Assembly: GCA_900555265.1 (NCBI GenBank)
Contig: UNSL01000002.1
Span: forward strand, 124,001 to 188,000
Source of the DNA: Candidatus Saccharimonadota bacterium
GTDB lineage: Bacteria > Patescibacteriota > Saccharimonadia > Saccharimonadales > Saccharimonadaceae
DNA length: 64,000 bases
Direction of reading: 5' to 3'
Shown: positions 41,322-50,357 of the stretch, one piece after another
Layout of the letters: every line of letters starts with the position of its first letter
How positions within the stretch are numbered: position 1 is the first letter of the stretch
Made by a program: the position numbers and the translations under genes
The notes under the pieces: generated by a model
Told to the model about the DNA's origin: nothing
The model's input: only the letters and a program-made list of their open reading frames with translations
Databases searched by the model: none

Positions 41322-41903
41322 ATGGACAAGCAGGCTAAATTGGACGCGTTGGCGGAAGAAATTGTAAAAGAGAAGGTTTGCTCGGATTTGGCGGATCAGG
41401 CGATGCAATTAGTTATGGGCGATGGAAATCCTGATGCCGATATCGTTTTTATTGGCGAGGCGCCGGGGAAGAATGAAGATTTACAAGGCAAGCCATTTGT
41501 CGGTGCTGCGGGAAAATTCCTTGATGAGATGCTAAAGTCTGCCAATTTACAGCGGTCAGATGTATATATTACCAATATTGTTAAATATCGACCGCCGAAT
41601 AATCGTGACCCACTGCCAGAGGAAAAGCGACAATTTTGGCCATATTTACTCAGGCAATTAGAAATCATTCAGCCAAAGGCTATTCTGACCTTAGGGCGAC
41701 ACAGCGGCGGCGGATTTATTCCAGGATTGCAGATCAGTAAAGAACACGGTCGTCCACGCAAAGTGCGCCTGCATGAGCTTGAATTCGTGGTGATTCCGTT
41801 ATATCATCCAGCCGCCGCGCTTTATAACGGCGGTATGCGTCAGACTTTAATTGACGATTTTATTCAGGCTGTGGAATTTGTGAAGAATAATAGCGGCACT
41901 TAA
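41322..41903 (+). CDS. Family 4-like uracil-DNA glycosylase lacking Fe-S cysteines
   Basis: 193 residues. It has the family-4 motifs GEAPGKNEDLQGKPFVGAAGKFLDEML (active site, near residue 45), NIVKYRPPNNRDP and YHPAAALYN. Standard family-4 enzymes use four Cys to hold a 4Fe-4S cluster. Here only Cys20 remains; the other positions are Leu23, Tyr89 and Phe105. The catalytic segments are intact, so it is probably an active, cluster-free uracil glycosylase. TAAAAT (41310-41315) ends 6 nt before the ATG (leaderless). Confidence 0.85.
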   Translation: MDKQAKLDALAEEIVKEKVCSDLADQAMQLVMGDGNPDADIVFIGEAPGKNEDLQGKPFVGAAGKFLDEMLKSANLQRSDVYITNIVKYRPPNNRDPLPEEKRQFWPYLLRQLEIIQPKAILTLGRHSGGGFIPGLQISKEHGRPRKVRLHELEFVVIPLYHPAAALYNGGMRQTLIDDFIQAVEFVKNNSGT

Positions 41904-41916
41904 TTAGACTATTTTC

Positions 41917-41968
41917 TTGCAAAAGTTTCCCAGACGTAGTATAGTGGATAGTCGATATCTATTATATC
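41917..41968 (+). promoter_or_regulatory. Promoter and candidate operator of the Rrf2-YhgE unit
   Basis: TTGCAA (41917-41922), 17 bp, TATAGT (41940-41945). Just downstream an inverted repeat GATAT (41954-41958), 5 nt, ATATC (41964-41968) lies over the start region, a likely autoregulatory site. Confidence 0.6.
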
Positions 41969-41988
41969 TAAGTCGAGAAAGGATTTGT

Positions 41989-42423
41989 ATGAGATTATCG
42001 GGAGCTGTTGAACAGGCGTGCTGCATTATGGCAATTCTGGCAGATCCGAAAAGGACGACGCCGGTAACTAATGATGCGCTGGCGGAAAAGATGCTGGTTT
42101 CGCCGACGTACTTGAAGAAAATTAGTCGGAAATTGGTAATAGCAAAGCTAATCACTTCAACGCAGGGGACTGGCGGCGGATTTATTTTAGCGAGAAAAAT
42201 GAACGAAGTTACACTGCATGATGTTGTCCTTGCAATTGAAGGAGAGTCGCCATTTTTCCAACCTCAGGGAATTGTTGAGAGAGTTTTTCAATCACGTCCT
42301 CGCCAGGTGGAAATTGGCATGAATATGATAGAAAAAGTTTTTTCTGAAGCGCAGGAAAAGTGGAGTGAATATTTGAAAACTGTGACGCTGGAAGATGTTG
42401 CAAAGGAGGTCGCACATGATTAA
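41989..42423 (+). CDS. Rrf2-family transcriptional regulator
   Basis: 144 residues: an N-terminal winged helix (MRLSGAVEQACCIMAILAD, KMLVSPTYLKKISRKLVIAKLI, GTGGGFILAR) followed by VTLHDVVLAIEGESPFF, the typical Rrf2 dimer helix. The IscR/NsrR cysteine cluster is absent; the only cysteines are a CC pair in helix 1. It therefore probably senses something other than an Fe-S cluster. AAAGGA lies 7 nt before ATG 41989. The 3' end overlaps the YhgE-like gene by 8 nt, so it most likely controls that gene. Confidence 0.88.
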   Translation: MRLSGAVEQACCIMAILADPKRTTPVTNDALAEKMLVSPTYLKKISRKLVIAKLITSTQGTGGGFILARKMNEVTLHDVVLAIEGESPFFQPQGIVERVFQSRPRQVEIGMNMIEKVFSEAQEKWSEYLKTVTLEDVAKEVAHD

Positions 42424-44500
42424 AAATAAGATGTTACAAGCCGAGTGGAGGCATTTGTTTAATAATAAAATATTGCTAATATCCATGGCTGTGATTTCGT
42501 TTATCCCAATTTTGTATAGTGGATTTTTTCTAGGCTCAATTTGGGATCCGTACGGACAAACAAAAAACTTGCCGGTGGCGTTTGTGAACGAAGACAAGGG
42601 TGCTAACTTAAACGGCAAATCGCTGAATGTCGGCGAATCTGTCGAGAAAAAACTGAAAGATAATCACGATTTGGGTTGGGAGTTTGTCAGCAAACAGCAA
42701 GCAGACGAAGGCGTGAATAGCGGGCATTTTTATGCAGTGGTAACTATTCCGTCCGATTTTTCGCAGAAAGCGGCGTCAATTACCGAATCTGAACCTCAGC
42801 AGGCGGTTATTAATTTTACGACCACGCCAGCGAAAAACTATATCGGTTCGCTAGTCAGTAATCAAGCTGCCGCCAAGGTTAAATCTTCGGTGTCTGAACA
42901 AATCACTCAGGCGTACGCTAAGGGGATTTTGGAGAATTTGGACAAGCTTGGAATAGGGCTGGACACGGCAGCTAACGGCGCATCAACTTTGCACGACGGA
43001 TTAGGACGATTGCAATCTGGCGCACAAACATACGTTGGCGGCGTTAAACAGTTGGCGGTAAACCAGCAATCCTTGGCTGGCGGATTGGCGCAACTCAGCG
43101 ACGGTTCTCGTAAATTGCAGGCGGGGTTGGGGCAATTGTCGAACAATTTACCGACCGAATCTCAGTTGTCGCAATTATCTGACGGCATGAAACAATTGCA
43201 ATCGGGCATAAATCAGTTAAATGCCAGCGTGAGGAATCCATCGCCAGCTCTCGTGGCTCAGCAAAACAAGGTAGAAACGGAAGCGCAAACTTTGGTGCAA
43301 ACAATGGAAGCTTCGAAATCCGACTTGTTGGCGGCGGGCGGCACTTTGCAGACTTTGGGCGCGCAAGCAGCCGCTTCTGGTAGCAATTCTACGACGATAA
43401 GTTTGCCGCAAATCAGCAATATTTCTCGAGCATTCACAAAAACTCAGACAATTATCGCGCAGACGACGACATTGCTTGGCGATCTTCAAACGCTAACTCA
43501 ACAATTATCAGCGCAACAGATGCAACTTCAGGCTGGAGTTTCTGCATTGAATAACGGCGTGAATAAATTGACACCAAACGCAATCAGCGCATTTAACGGC
43601 TATAACAGTGTGCGATTTGCGAATAATCAATTGTTGGCGGGCTCGGCAAGCTTAACAAACGGCTTAAGCGAAGCAAAATCGGGCAGTCAAAAATTGGCGA
43701 ATGGCGCGAGTTTATTAGAAAGTCGCTCGGGCGCGTTGATTGATGGAACTTCGCAACTGGCAAGCGGCGCAGATACGCTGGCGAATAAATTAGCGGATGC
43801 TTCTAACCGCATAAAAATTCAACCAACTGGTGCTACGACTCAGCAGCAAATTGTAAGTCCAGTGAAGTCGGAAGTGACGGAAAAGGGCAATGTTCCGAAC
43901 TATGGCTACGCTTTGTCGCCGTATGTTTTGTCGCTAAGTTTGTTCGTTGGAGCACTCGTTCTGAACGTTATTTATCCGATTCGCAAAACTTTTTCCGAGC
44001 AGGAAAGTGCGATTCGTTGGTGGCTATCTAAAGCTTCGGTGGCTGGCGTGGCAGCCTTTATGCAAGCAACGATTTTGATGTTGGTGATGGTGTTTTTCTT
44101 AGGGCTAACTCCAGAGCATCCAGCACATTTCATCGGGGCAATTTATCTGACGTCGTTTGCGTATATGTCGATTGTATCGCTTTTGGTGATTGTTTTGGAC
44201 AATCCAGGGCGATTCCTAGCGATGGTTCTTTTGGTGCTTCAATTGGGCTCCAGTGAAGGAACATTCCCAATCCAAACTGCCAACGGATTTTTCCAGGCAA
44301 TTAATCCGCTAGTGCCGATGACTTACTCGATTCGCGCATTGCGCCAGGCTATTTCGGGCGGGCTAGATAACGCATTTTACGGCGGTAGTATGTGGGTTTT
44401 GGCTGGATTCTTATTGGTGGCTAATTTATTGACAATCGGCTTCTTCACTTATCGTGGCAAGCGTAAATTCGCACACACGTCGGTGGATGGCGATGATTAA
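42416..44500 (+). CDS. YhgE/Pip-family membrane protein (ABC-2-like)
   Basis: 694 residues. One N-terminal span (ILLISMAVISFIPILYSGFFLG), then a YhgE/Pip extracellular part with VNEDKGANLNGK and FYAVVTIPSDFS. A long region of repeated helices with regular L-x-x-G spacing follows (SGAQTYVGGVKQLAVNQQSLAGGLAQLSDGSRKLQAG, about residues 190-480), then five to six C-terminal spans of ABC-2 type. Family members include phage receptors and ESX/T7SS-linked proteins in Gram-positives. AAAGGAGG lies 6 nt before the ATG. It is coupled to the Rrf2 regulator. Confidence 0.85.
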   Translation: MIKNKMLQAEWRHLFNNKILLISMAVISFIPILYSGFFLGSIWDPYGQTKNLPVAFVNEDKGANLNGKSLNVGESVEKKLKDNHDLGWEFVSKQQADEGVNSGHFYAVVTIPSDFSQKAASITESEPQQAVINFTTTPAKNYIGSLVSNQAAAKVKSSVSEQITQAYAKGILENLDKLGIGLDTAANGASTLHDGLGRLQSGAQTYVGGVKQLAVNQQSLAGGLAQLSDGSRKLQAGLGQLSNNLPTESQLSQLSDGMKQLQSGINQLNASVRNPSPALVAQQNKVETEAQTLVQTMEASKSDLLAAGGTLQTLGAQAAASGSNSTTISLPQISNISRAFTKTQTIIAQTTTLLGDLQTLTQQLSAQQMQLQAGVSALNNGVNKLTPNAISAFNGYNSVRFANNQLLAGSASLTNGLSEAKSGSQKLANGASLLESRSGALIDGTSQLASGADTLANKLADASNRIKIQPTGATTQQQIVSPVKSEVTEKGNVPNYGYALSPYVLSLSLFVGALVLNVIYPIRKTFSEQESAIRWWLSKASVAGVAAFMQATILMLVMVFFLGLTPEHPAHFIGAIYLTSFAYMSIVSLLVIVLDNPGRFLAMVLLVLQLGSSEGTFPIQTANGFFQAINPLVPMTYSIRALRQAISGGLDNAFYGGSMWVLAGFLLVANLLTIGFFTYRGKRKFAHTSVDGDD

Positions 44501-44527
44501 TTGACCTCTGTTGTAAAACATTGTTCT

Positions 44528-44556
44528 TTGACAAAAAATGAGCGGTTTGCTAATAT
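44528..44556 (+). promoter_or_regulatory. RNase J promoter
   Basis: TTGACA (44528-44533), 17 bp, TAATAT (44551-44556); start about 44563, leader about 80 nt. Confidence 0.7.
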
Positions 44557-44568
44557 AAGAGTACTAAC

Positions 44569-44596
44569 TAGAGGAATTTACATCAGTTCACCTCTA
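44569..44596 (+). promoter_or_regulatory. Hairpin near the 5' end of the RNase J leader
   Basis: TAGAGG (44569-44574) pairs with CCTCTA (44591-44596) around a 16-nt loop, close to the predicted 5' end. Confidence 0.4.
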
Positions 44597-44642
44597 TACC
44601 TGGTTTTTGAATTATATTGTAATAAAAAAGGAGTATAACAAT

Positions 44643-46802
44643 ATGGGTCAGCGGCGACTAGCAACACCGCAAAAAGACGACGCCAATAAGCGTCCGCAGT
44701 CAAAGAAAAGCAACAATGCAGTTTTGAATAGTACAACTACTCGTAAGGGTGAGGTTTTCCGAGCTCAGCGACGAACAAGCGAGAACGTTAATCTCAGGGC
44801 TTCACAGCACTTGATTGATATTCCAGTAAACAAGTCAGTTTACAACGGATACGGCGGCGAGCAATTTAGCGCCAAAATGCAGCCAAAACCCGTTCGCAGT
44901 GGTCAGCCGAAACTTCGGATTATCCCAATTGGCGGCGTGGGCGAAATGGGAATTGGTAAGAATATGAACGCCATCGAATATGATGATGAGATTATCATCG
45001 TAGATATGGGCTTTTTGTTCCCAGGTAGCGATTATCCAGGTATCAATTACATCACGCCGGATATTACTTGGCTGGAAGAGAATAAGCACAAGATTAAGGC
45101 ACACGTATTTACGCATGGACACCTTGATCACATTGGTTCGTTCCGTCACTTCATTCATCGTATTCCAGCGCCAGTTTATGGCTCTAAGTTTACGATTGGC
45201 ATGCTCGATCGAACGATGGACGATTCAGAAGTGGACTTCAAGCCGGATTATCGAGTGATGGATCCGCTGAGTCACGAAATTGTTCAAGTTTCTAAGCATT
45301 TTTCAATCGAGTTGGTGCGAGTCAACCACTCAATTCCTGATTCTACGGCGGTGATTATTAGAACTCCGATGGGTGTGATTGTCGATTCTGGTGACTGGCG
45401 ATTTGAGGAAAGCCCAGTTGACGGTCAGAAGTTTGACCTTGAGCGACTTACGGAAGTGGCTTCAAAAGAAGGCATTTTGATGTTTATGAATGAATCGACC
45501 AACTGTGAATCGGCTGGTACGCACACGCACACGGAGTTTGATATTCAGTATTCCATCGGTCAGGTGATGGATAAGTTTAGCAATAGTCGAGTAATTTTAA
45601 GCTGTTTCTCGTCGCAAGTGCATCGCTTGCAATTAATTTTGGAAGAGGCGCATAAGCACGGACGCAAGGTGGCGTTTGCTGGATTCTCGATGATTCAGAA
45701 CCTGGAGGTGGCGCTGCGTTCGGGGACGATTAAGATTCCTAAAGACACCATCATGAAGATGGAAGATATTGTTAAATTACCAGATAATCAAATTGCCGTA
45801 GTTTGTACTGGCTCGCAAGGTGAATTTAACGCCGTCTTAAATCGCATGGCGACGGGCGCTCATAAATATATGAAAATTAAGGGTTCGGATGTTGTGGTGT
45901 TTAGCTCAAATCCAATTCCCGGCAATGAAAAAAGCGTGGTGCGAACGGTTGACGGTCTGATGCGTGAGGGTTCTGATGTTATTCAGAACGGAAAGACTCA
46001 CTTGACGGGAATCGGTCCGTTGCACTTGTCAGGTCACGGCTATTATGACGATCACGTTAAATTGATCAACGCACTTAACCCAACTTATTACATGCCAATT
46101 CACGGTGAATTCCATATGTTGGTGCATAATGCTAGATTGGCGGAAAAGGAATGTGGAATTCCTCGTAAGAATATTTTTGTGTGTGATGCTGGAGATATTA
46201 TTGAGATTGATATTGAAAGACAAGCAAAGAAGGCTGGGCGAATTCATGTTGGCGGTGTGATGTACGATGACACTGGCGCGATTGTTTCTGAGGTTGTGCT
46301 GAAAGACCGCATTCACATGTCACAAGAGGGAATGTTTGTCGTAGTGCTGACCGTGCAGCGTGGCACGGGACGATTATTGACTAGCCCAGACATTATTTCT
46401 CGCGGATTTATTTACTTGCGCGACTCTGAAGAATTGATGAATATGATTCGTCAATACTTGAAGCAAAAAGCGGCGCGTAGTTTTTCTGGCAAATATGATT
46501 TGGACGTGATCAAAAAAGAAATTAAAGATGAGATTACGCATATATTGTACGATCAGACTCGTCGAACACCAATTGTTATTCCAGTGATTAATGAAGTTGG
46601 CGGCTTGAAATCTGTAAAGTCGGCAGCTGCGCCAGCTCATTCTGTTTCAAAATCGCCAGCGCGTGGTAAAAAACCTACCTCAGACGAGCCAAAAATGACT
46701 CTTCCAACTGCGCCGCGCCGCCGTTTTCCGCAGCGTCAAGTGCCAGATACTGAAGCAAACGACACGAAAGCCAGAGAGCGACAGAATACTCGCCCGTACT
46801 AG
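44643..46802 (+). CDS. rnj: Ribonuclease J
   Basis: Metallo-beta-lactamase/beta-CASP nuclease with endo- and 5'-3' exonuclease activity. After a basic, low-complexity N-terminal extension of about 85 residues come IIPIGGVGEMGIGKN, THGHLDHIGSF (the HxHxDH metal motif), NHSIPDSTAV, GDWRFEE and the beta-CASP segment SCFSSQVHRL, with MPIHGEFHMLVHNARLA. The C-terminal tail of about 60 residues is Lys/Pro/Arg-rich. 719 residues is long for the family (about 555) because of both extensions. AAAGGAG lies upstream of ATG 44643. Confidence 0.95.
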   Translation: MGQRRLATPQKDDANKRPQSKKSNNAVLNSTTTRKGEVFRAQRRTSENVNLRASQHLIDIPVNKSVYNGYGGEQFSAKMQPKPVRSGQPKLRIIPIGGVGEMGIGKNMNAIEYDDEIIIVDMGFLFPGSDYPGINYITPDITWLEENKHKIKAHVFTHGHLDHIGSFRHFIHRIPAPVYGSKFTIGMLDRTMDDSEVDFKPDYRVMDPLSHEIVQVSKHFSIELVRVNHSIPDSTAVIIRTPMGVIVDSGDWRFEESPVDGQKFDLERLTEVASKEGILMFMNESTNCESAGTHTHTEFDIQYSIGQVMDKFSNSRVILSCFSSQVHRLQLILEEAHKHGRKVAFAGFSMIQNLEVALRSGTIKIPKDTIMKMEDIVKLPDNQIAVVCTGSQGEFNAVLNRMATGAHKYMKIKGSDVVVFSSNPIPGNEKSVVRTVDGLMREGSDVIQNGKTHLTGIGPLHLSGHGYYDDHVKLINALNPTYYMPIHGEFHMLVHNARLAEKECGIPRKNIFVCDAGDIIEIDIERQAKKAGRIHVGGVMYDDTGAIVSEVVLKDRIHMSQEGMFVVVLTVQRGTGRLLTSPDIISRGFIYLRDSEELMNMIRQYLKQKAARSFSGKYDLDVIKKEIKDEITHILYDQTRRTPIVIPVINEVGGLKSVKSAAAPAHSVSKSPARGKKPTSDEPKMTLPTAPRRRFPQRQVPDTEANDTKARERQNTRPY

Positions 46803-46811
46803 GGTTCTAGA

Positions 46812-46898
46812 TTGATTTTACTGGTGAATTATGCTATAATACTAGGCGTATTAAATTGATTTTTACATCTGTTAATAAGTGTAAAATCAGTGTATAAT
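46812..46898 (+). promoter_or_regulatory. Two promoters and an inverted repeat upstream of ftsK
   Basis: P1: TTGATT (46812-46817), 17 bp, TATAAT (46835-46840). P2: TATAAT at 46893-46898, 10 nt before the ATG. Between them TTTTACA (46861-46867) and TGTAAAA (46880-46886) form an inverted repeat near the P2 -35 position. Confidence 0.5.
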
Positions 46899-46908
46899 AA
46901 AAACGATT

Positions 46909-49122
46909 ATGGCAAAAAAGCGAAAGAGCACGAAAAAATCCGCACCAGCCAAGCCGCAGCATAGTTTGCCGGCGGGTTTTTGGTCACAAGTTGGCGCGGT
47001 GATGCTTATTCTTTTGTCGCTACTGCTTGTCGTATCGTGGTTTGGTGTTGGTGGTCCGGTTTTACAATGGATTGATATGGCGACCGTAAAAACTATTGGC
47101 TACACCGCGTACGCCTTGCCGATATTACTGATTTATTTGGCGGTTGAGACTTTCCGAGCGGAAGAGAATCAATTGCCTGCAGTGGTGAAATTTGCGGCAA
47201 TTCTGGAAATTGTGTGGTTTTCTGGATTGTTTGGGTTAATGAAGACGACTTCGCATCCGAATTCTGGTGGATTTGTGGGCGACATATTGAATACGGCTAC
47301 ACTGAAAATGGTAGATTCGGCAATTGCTGTAATTATTTATCTGGTTTTGGCGTTTATAACAGTTCTATTTATTACTCAGACGTCGCCGTTTACGGTTTTC
47401 AGTAAACTCTGGGAGATGATTAAGAGCAATACCAAGGAAGACGATAATAATCGTTCTATTATGAAGAAGGCGTCAATTGCTCAACCGACAGAAGAAGAGA
47501 AAAAGACCGACTTGGGAGAAATTAAGCTAAACGCTGGTGTGCCAATAATTGATACAGCCAAAGAGAAAAAGAGCTTATTAAAGAAAGTAGAGAAGCCAGA
47601 GAAGGTCAATGAAGAGCAGGCTTTGGTGGCGACTCGTGATCCAAATTGGGAAGCGCCAAGCTTGGATCTATTAGAGAAGAACGAAAGCGGTGCTGACGCT
47701 GGAGATACACGCCAGAACGCTCAAATAATTCACGATACGCTGGCTGAATTTAATATTGAGGCGGCGATGGGCGACATTAATGTTGGTCCAAAAGTTACGC
47801 AGTACACCTTAAGACCGCCAAGTGGGGTTAAATTGACGCGAATTACGGCGCTGGAAACTAACATTGCGCTTAATTTGGCAGCACAAAGTTTAAGGATTGA
47901 GGCGCCGATTCCTGGTCAGCGAGCGGTTGGTATTGAAGTACCTAACCGTAAGGCTGCCGAGGTGCGACTACGAAGTACGTTGTCGTCAAAACAGTGGGCT
48001 GCTGCTCGTGATCCTTTAAGTTTTGGAATTGGTAAAGATATATCTGGTCAAGTTGTTGTGGGCGAGCTAGGGAAGATGCCGCATTTGTTGATTGCTGGAC
48101 AAACGGGTTCTGGTAAGTCTGTTATGATTAATACTTTGCTGTGTAGCTTGCTGTACCGTAATAGCCCGAGTGATATGAAGTTGATTTTGGTTGACCCGAA
48201 GCAGGTCGAAATGGCACCGTATGCTGATATTCCGCATCTTCTTACACCAGTTATTAATGAACCAGAGAAGACCATTTCAGCCTTGAAGTGGGCGGTGAAT
48301 GAGATGGAGCGACGCTACAAGTTGTTGGCGGGCGAGAAAATCCGTAATATTAAGGAATACAACAAGAGGTTGCAGTCGCGCGCTAAGAAGATTGCGATTG
48401 CTGATGAAAATGGCAATATTCAGGAGCATGAAGATGGATCGATGCCATATATCGTGATTGTGGTGGACGAGATGTCTGATCTTATGATGATGGCTAAAAA
48501 GGATGTTGAGACGCTAATTGTTCGTTTGGCGCAGAAATCGCGAGCAGTTGGCATTCACTTGGTGTTGGCAACGCAGCGTCCGAGCGTGAACGTGATTACT
48601 GGTTTGATTAAGGCAAACGTTCCAGCGCGAATTGCCTTTACAGTGGCTAGCCAGGTTGACAGTATTACGATCTTAGACCAATCTGGCGCTGAGAAATTAT
48701 TGGGTCAGGGAGATATGCTATTTTACGTAACGAGTATGAGCAAACCAAAACGTATTCAGGGCGCCTGGGTAACAGATGACGAGGTGAATAAAATTGCCGA
48801 TCATTTGCGTATGCAGATGGCTCCGCAGTACAACGACGAAGTGGTGGCGCAGCCGGTTCAATTGGATGGCAAGGGTGGCGTCGTGATGGACTTGTCGGAA
48901 GGTGGTGATGATAAGTTTAAGGATGCAGTTCGTGTGGTGGTTGAACGGCGCAAGGCTTCAACGAGCATGCTACAGACACGCTTGGGAATTGGTTATCAGC
49001 GAGCAGCGCGAATTATTGAAGAGATGGAAGAGCGGGGAATTATCGGTCCGCAGAACGGCTCTAAGCCGCGCGATGTTTTGATTTCTAGTCCAGAAGAGCT
49101 TGAGGAATTGCTGGCGGAATAG
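46909..49122 (+). CDS. ftsK: DNA translocase FtsK/SpoIIIE
   Basis: Pumps chromosome ends through the division septum. The 737-residue protein has a basic N-terminus, four membrane spans (residues about 25-165), a charged linker, then the RecA-like motor with Walker A GQTGSGKSVMIN near residue 400, VDPKQVEMAPY, IVIVVDEMSDLMM and LATQRPSVNVITG. The C-terminal winged-helix gamma domain (STSMLQTRLGIGYQRAARIIEEME) that reads KOPS-type sites is present. The linker is much shorter than in E. coli. Little or no ribosome site; P2 would give a leader of 3-4 nt. Confidence 0.97.
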   Translation: MAKKRKSTKKSAPAKPQHSLPAGFWSQVGAVMLILLSLLLVVSWFGVGGPVLQWIDMATVKTIGYTAYALPILLIYLAVETFRAEENQLPAVVKFAAILEIVWFSGLFGLMKTTSHPNSGGFVGDILNTATLKMVDSAIAVIIYLVLAFITVLFITQTSPFTVFSKLWEMIKSNTKEDDNNRSIMKKASIAQPTEEEKKTDLGEIKLNAGVPIIDTAKEKKSLLKKVEKPEKVNEEQALVATRDPNWEAPSLDLLEKNESGADAGDTRQNAQIIHDTLAEFNIEAAMGDINVGPKVTQYTLRPPSGVKLTRITALETNIALNLAAQSLRIEAPIPGQRAVGIEVPNRKAAEVRLRSTLSSKQWAAARDPLSFGIGKDISGQVVVGELGKMPHLLIAGQTGSGKSVMINTLLCSLLYRNSPSDMKLILVDPKQVEMAPYADIPHLLTPVINEPEKTISALKWAVNEMERRYKLLAGEKIRNIKEYNKRLQSRAKKIAIADENGNIQEHEDGSMPYIVIVVDEMSDLMMMAKKDVETLIVRLAQKSRAVGIHLVLATQRPSVNVITGLIKANVPARIAFTVASQVDSITILDQSGAEKLLGQGDMLFYVTSMSKPKRIQGAWVTDDEVNKIADHLRMQMAPQYNDEVVAQPVQLDGKGGVVMDLSEGGDDKFKDAVRVVVERRKASTSMLQTRLGIGYQRAARIIEEMEERGIIGPQNGSKPRDVLISSPEELEELLAE

Positions 49123-49159
49123 CGATTGCTACGATTTATCAGTGGTAAGATTGGCAATA

Positions 49160-49189
49160 TTGGCAATATTGGCTGTTTAGTGATATAAT
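49160..49189 (+). promoter_or_regulatory. rpsF operon promoter
   Basis: TTGGCA (49160-49165), 18 bp, TATAAT (49184-49189). The -35 lies in a 9-bp tandem repeat (ATTGGCAAT). Confidence 0.65.
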
Positions 49190-49204
49190 AGTAATTGAAT
49201 ATTA

Positions 49205-49261
49205 ACCTAAGCTTGTGTGAGACAGCATAAGCATCCGTAAATGGATTCCAGAGGAGGAAAC
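49205..49261 (+). promoter_or_regulatory. Structured rpsF leader, candidate S6:S18 autoregulatory site
   Basis: GCTT (49211-49214) can pair with AAGC (49229-49232), followed by ATCC-GTAAAT-GGAT (49233-49246) containing a CCG, then GAGGAGG. Leaders of S6 operons in many bacteria bind the S6:S18 complex through a CCG-bearing element; the match here is only suggestive. Confidence 0.35.
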
Positions 49262-49615
49262 ATGAACGAATACGAACTAACTGTTCTTATTCACCCGGAT
49301 TTAGAGGCTAATCTAGATTCAGCGTTGGATAAGGTACGTGGTTTAATCACTGCTAACGGTGGTGAAATTACCAAAGAAGATAACTGGGGTAAGAAAAAAT
49401 TGGCCTACACAATCAAGCGTGAAGATTTTGCAGTTTACGTTTGTTTTGAGGCTAAATTGCCAGCACCAGCTTTGTTGAAGATTTCAAATACGCTTAATAT
49501 TACTGACGAAGTTTTGCGTTACCTATTGGTAAAAACTGATGAAAAAACTCGTCAAGCATTAAGCGAGCAAAAAGCACGCAACGAAGAATCTGATTCAAGC
49601 GAATCAAGTAAATAA
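49262..49615 (+). CDS. rpsF: 30S ribosomal protein S6
   Basis: 117 residues: MNEYELTVLIHPDLEANLDSAL, KKKLAYTIKREDFAVYVCFEA, and the conserved LNITDEVLRYLLVK. The Ser/Glu-rich tail EESDSSESSK is typical. S6 binds S18 on the 30S platform. GGAGG lies 5 nt before ATG 49262. First gene of the conserved rpsF-ssb-rpsR operon. Confidence 0.97.
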   Translation: MNEYELTVLIHPDLEANLDSALDKVRGLITANGGEITKEDNWGKKKLAYTIKREDFAVYVCFEAKLPAPALLKISNTLNITDEVLRYLLVKTDEKTRQALSEQKARNEESDSSESSK

Positions 49616-49650
49616 GCCTAACTGCCGTAAGGTAAAAGAGGGGATAGAAT

Positions 49651-50073
49651 ATGGCACGAAGTATCAATCAAGTGATTTTGTTGGGTAGATTGACACGCGA
49701 TCCAGAACAGCGAACAACTGCTTCTGGCAAGAACGTAGTTAGTTTTAGTATCGCTGTTGATCGACAATCTCAAGACGATCAGGCTGACTTTTTCAATATC
49801 ACAGCCTGGGATAAACTTGGTGATTTGGTAATGCAATATCTAAGCAAGGGTCGTCGGGTTTTAATCCAAGGACGACTGCGACAGGATAGCTGGGAAGATA
49901 AGGATACCGGTAAAAGGCAGAGCCGAATTGAAGTTACTGCTTCGGATGTAACGTTCTTAGACGGTCCAAATGGCGACAATTCAGGTTCTGCAGCACCAAA
50001 GACTACTAAAAAAGAGGAAGTCGTAACGGAAATTGACGATAAGCCAATTGACTTAAGCGAAATTCCATTCTAA
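49651..50073 (+). CDS. ssb: Single-stranded DNA-binding protein
   Basis: 140 residues: an OB fold ([59 protein letters not shown]) and a flexible acidic tail ending IDLSEIPF, the protein-recruiting tip that binds primase, RecO and other partners. GAGGGG lies about 8 nt before the ATG. Placed between rpsF and rpsR, as in most bacteria. Confidence 0.97.
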   Translation: MARSINQVILLGRLTRDPEQRTTASGKNVVSFSIAVDRQSQDDQADFFNITAWDKLGDLVMQYLSKGRRVLIQGRLRQDSWEDKDTGKRQSRIEVTASDVTFLDGPNGDNSGSAAPKTTKKEEVVTEIDDKPIDLSEIPF

Positions 50074-50086
50074 TAAGGAGATTAAA

Positions 50087-50284
50087 ATGGCACAATTGAA
50101 GAAAAATCCACCGATTATTTTTGACTATAAAGATGTAAAAACTTTGCAACGTTACATCAATGTTTACGGTCAAATCGAGCCAATCAGCAAGACTGGTTTG
50201 AGCGAAAAGCAACAGCGAAGCTTGGCAGTAGCAATTAAGCGTGCTCGCCACTTGGCTTTGTTGCCATTTGTTACTAGCAACTAG
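50087..50284 (+). CDS. rpsR: 30S ribosomal protein S18
   Basis: 65 residues with [24 protein letters not shown]-type [28 protein letters not shown]. Forms a pair with S6. No zinc-binding cysteines. AAGGAG lies 8 nt before the ATG; a terminator follows. Confidence 0.97.
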   Translation: MAQLKKNPPIIFDYKDVKTLQRYINVYGQIEPISKTGLSEKQQRSLAVAIKRARHLALLPFVTSN

Positions 50285-50299
50285 GAACGTTTAATGCGC

Positions 50300-50343
50300 A
50301 ATATCTCGTTGCTATTACATATTTGGCAGCGAGATATTTTATT
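50300..50343 (+). terminator. Intrinsic terminator after rpsR
   Basis: AATATCTCG (50300-50308) pairs with CGAGATATT (50330-50338), with extra GC pairing inside, then TTATT. No separate efp promoter is seen after it, so it may be leaky. Confidence 0.75.
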
Positions 50344-50357
50344 GGAAAGGAGAAAAT

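Noticed and set aside
49149..49173. 9-bp tandem repeat (ATTGGCAAT) as a CRISPR or iteron array
   Set aside because: Only about two and a half units; it simply overlaps the -35 region of the rpsF promoter.
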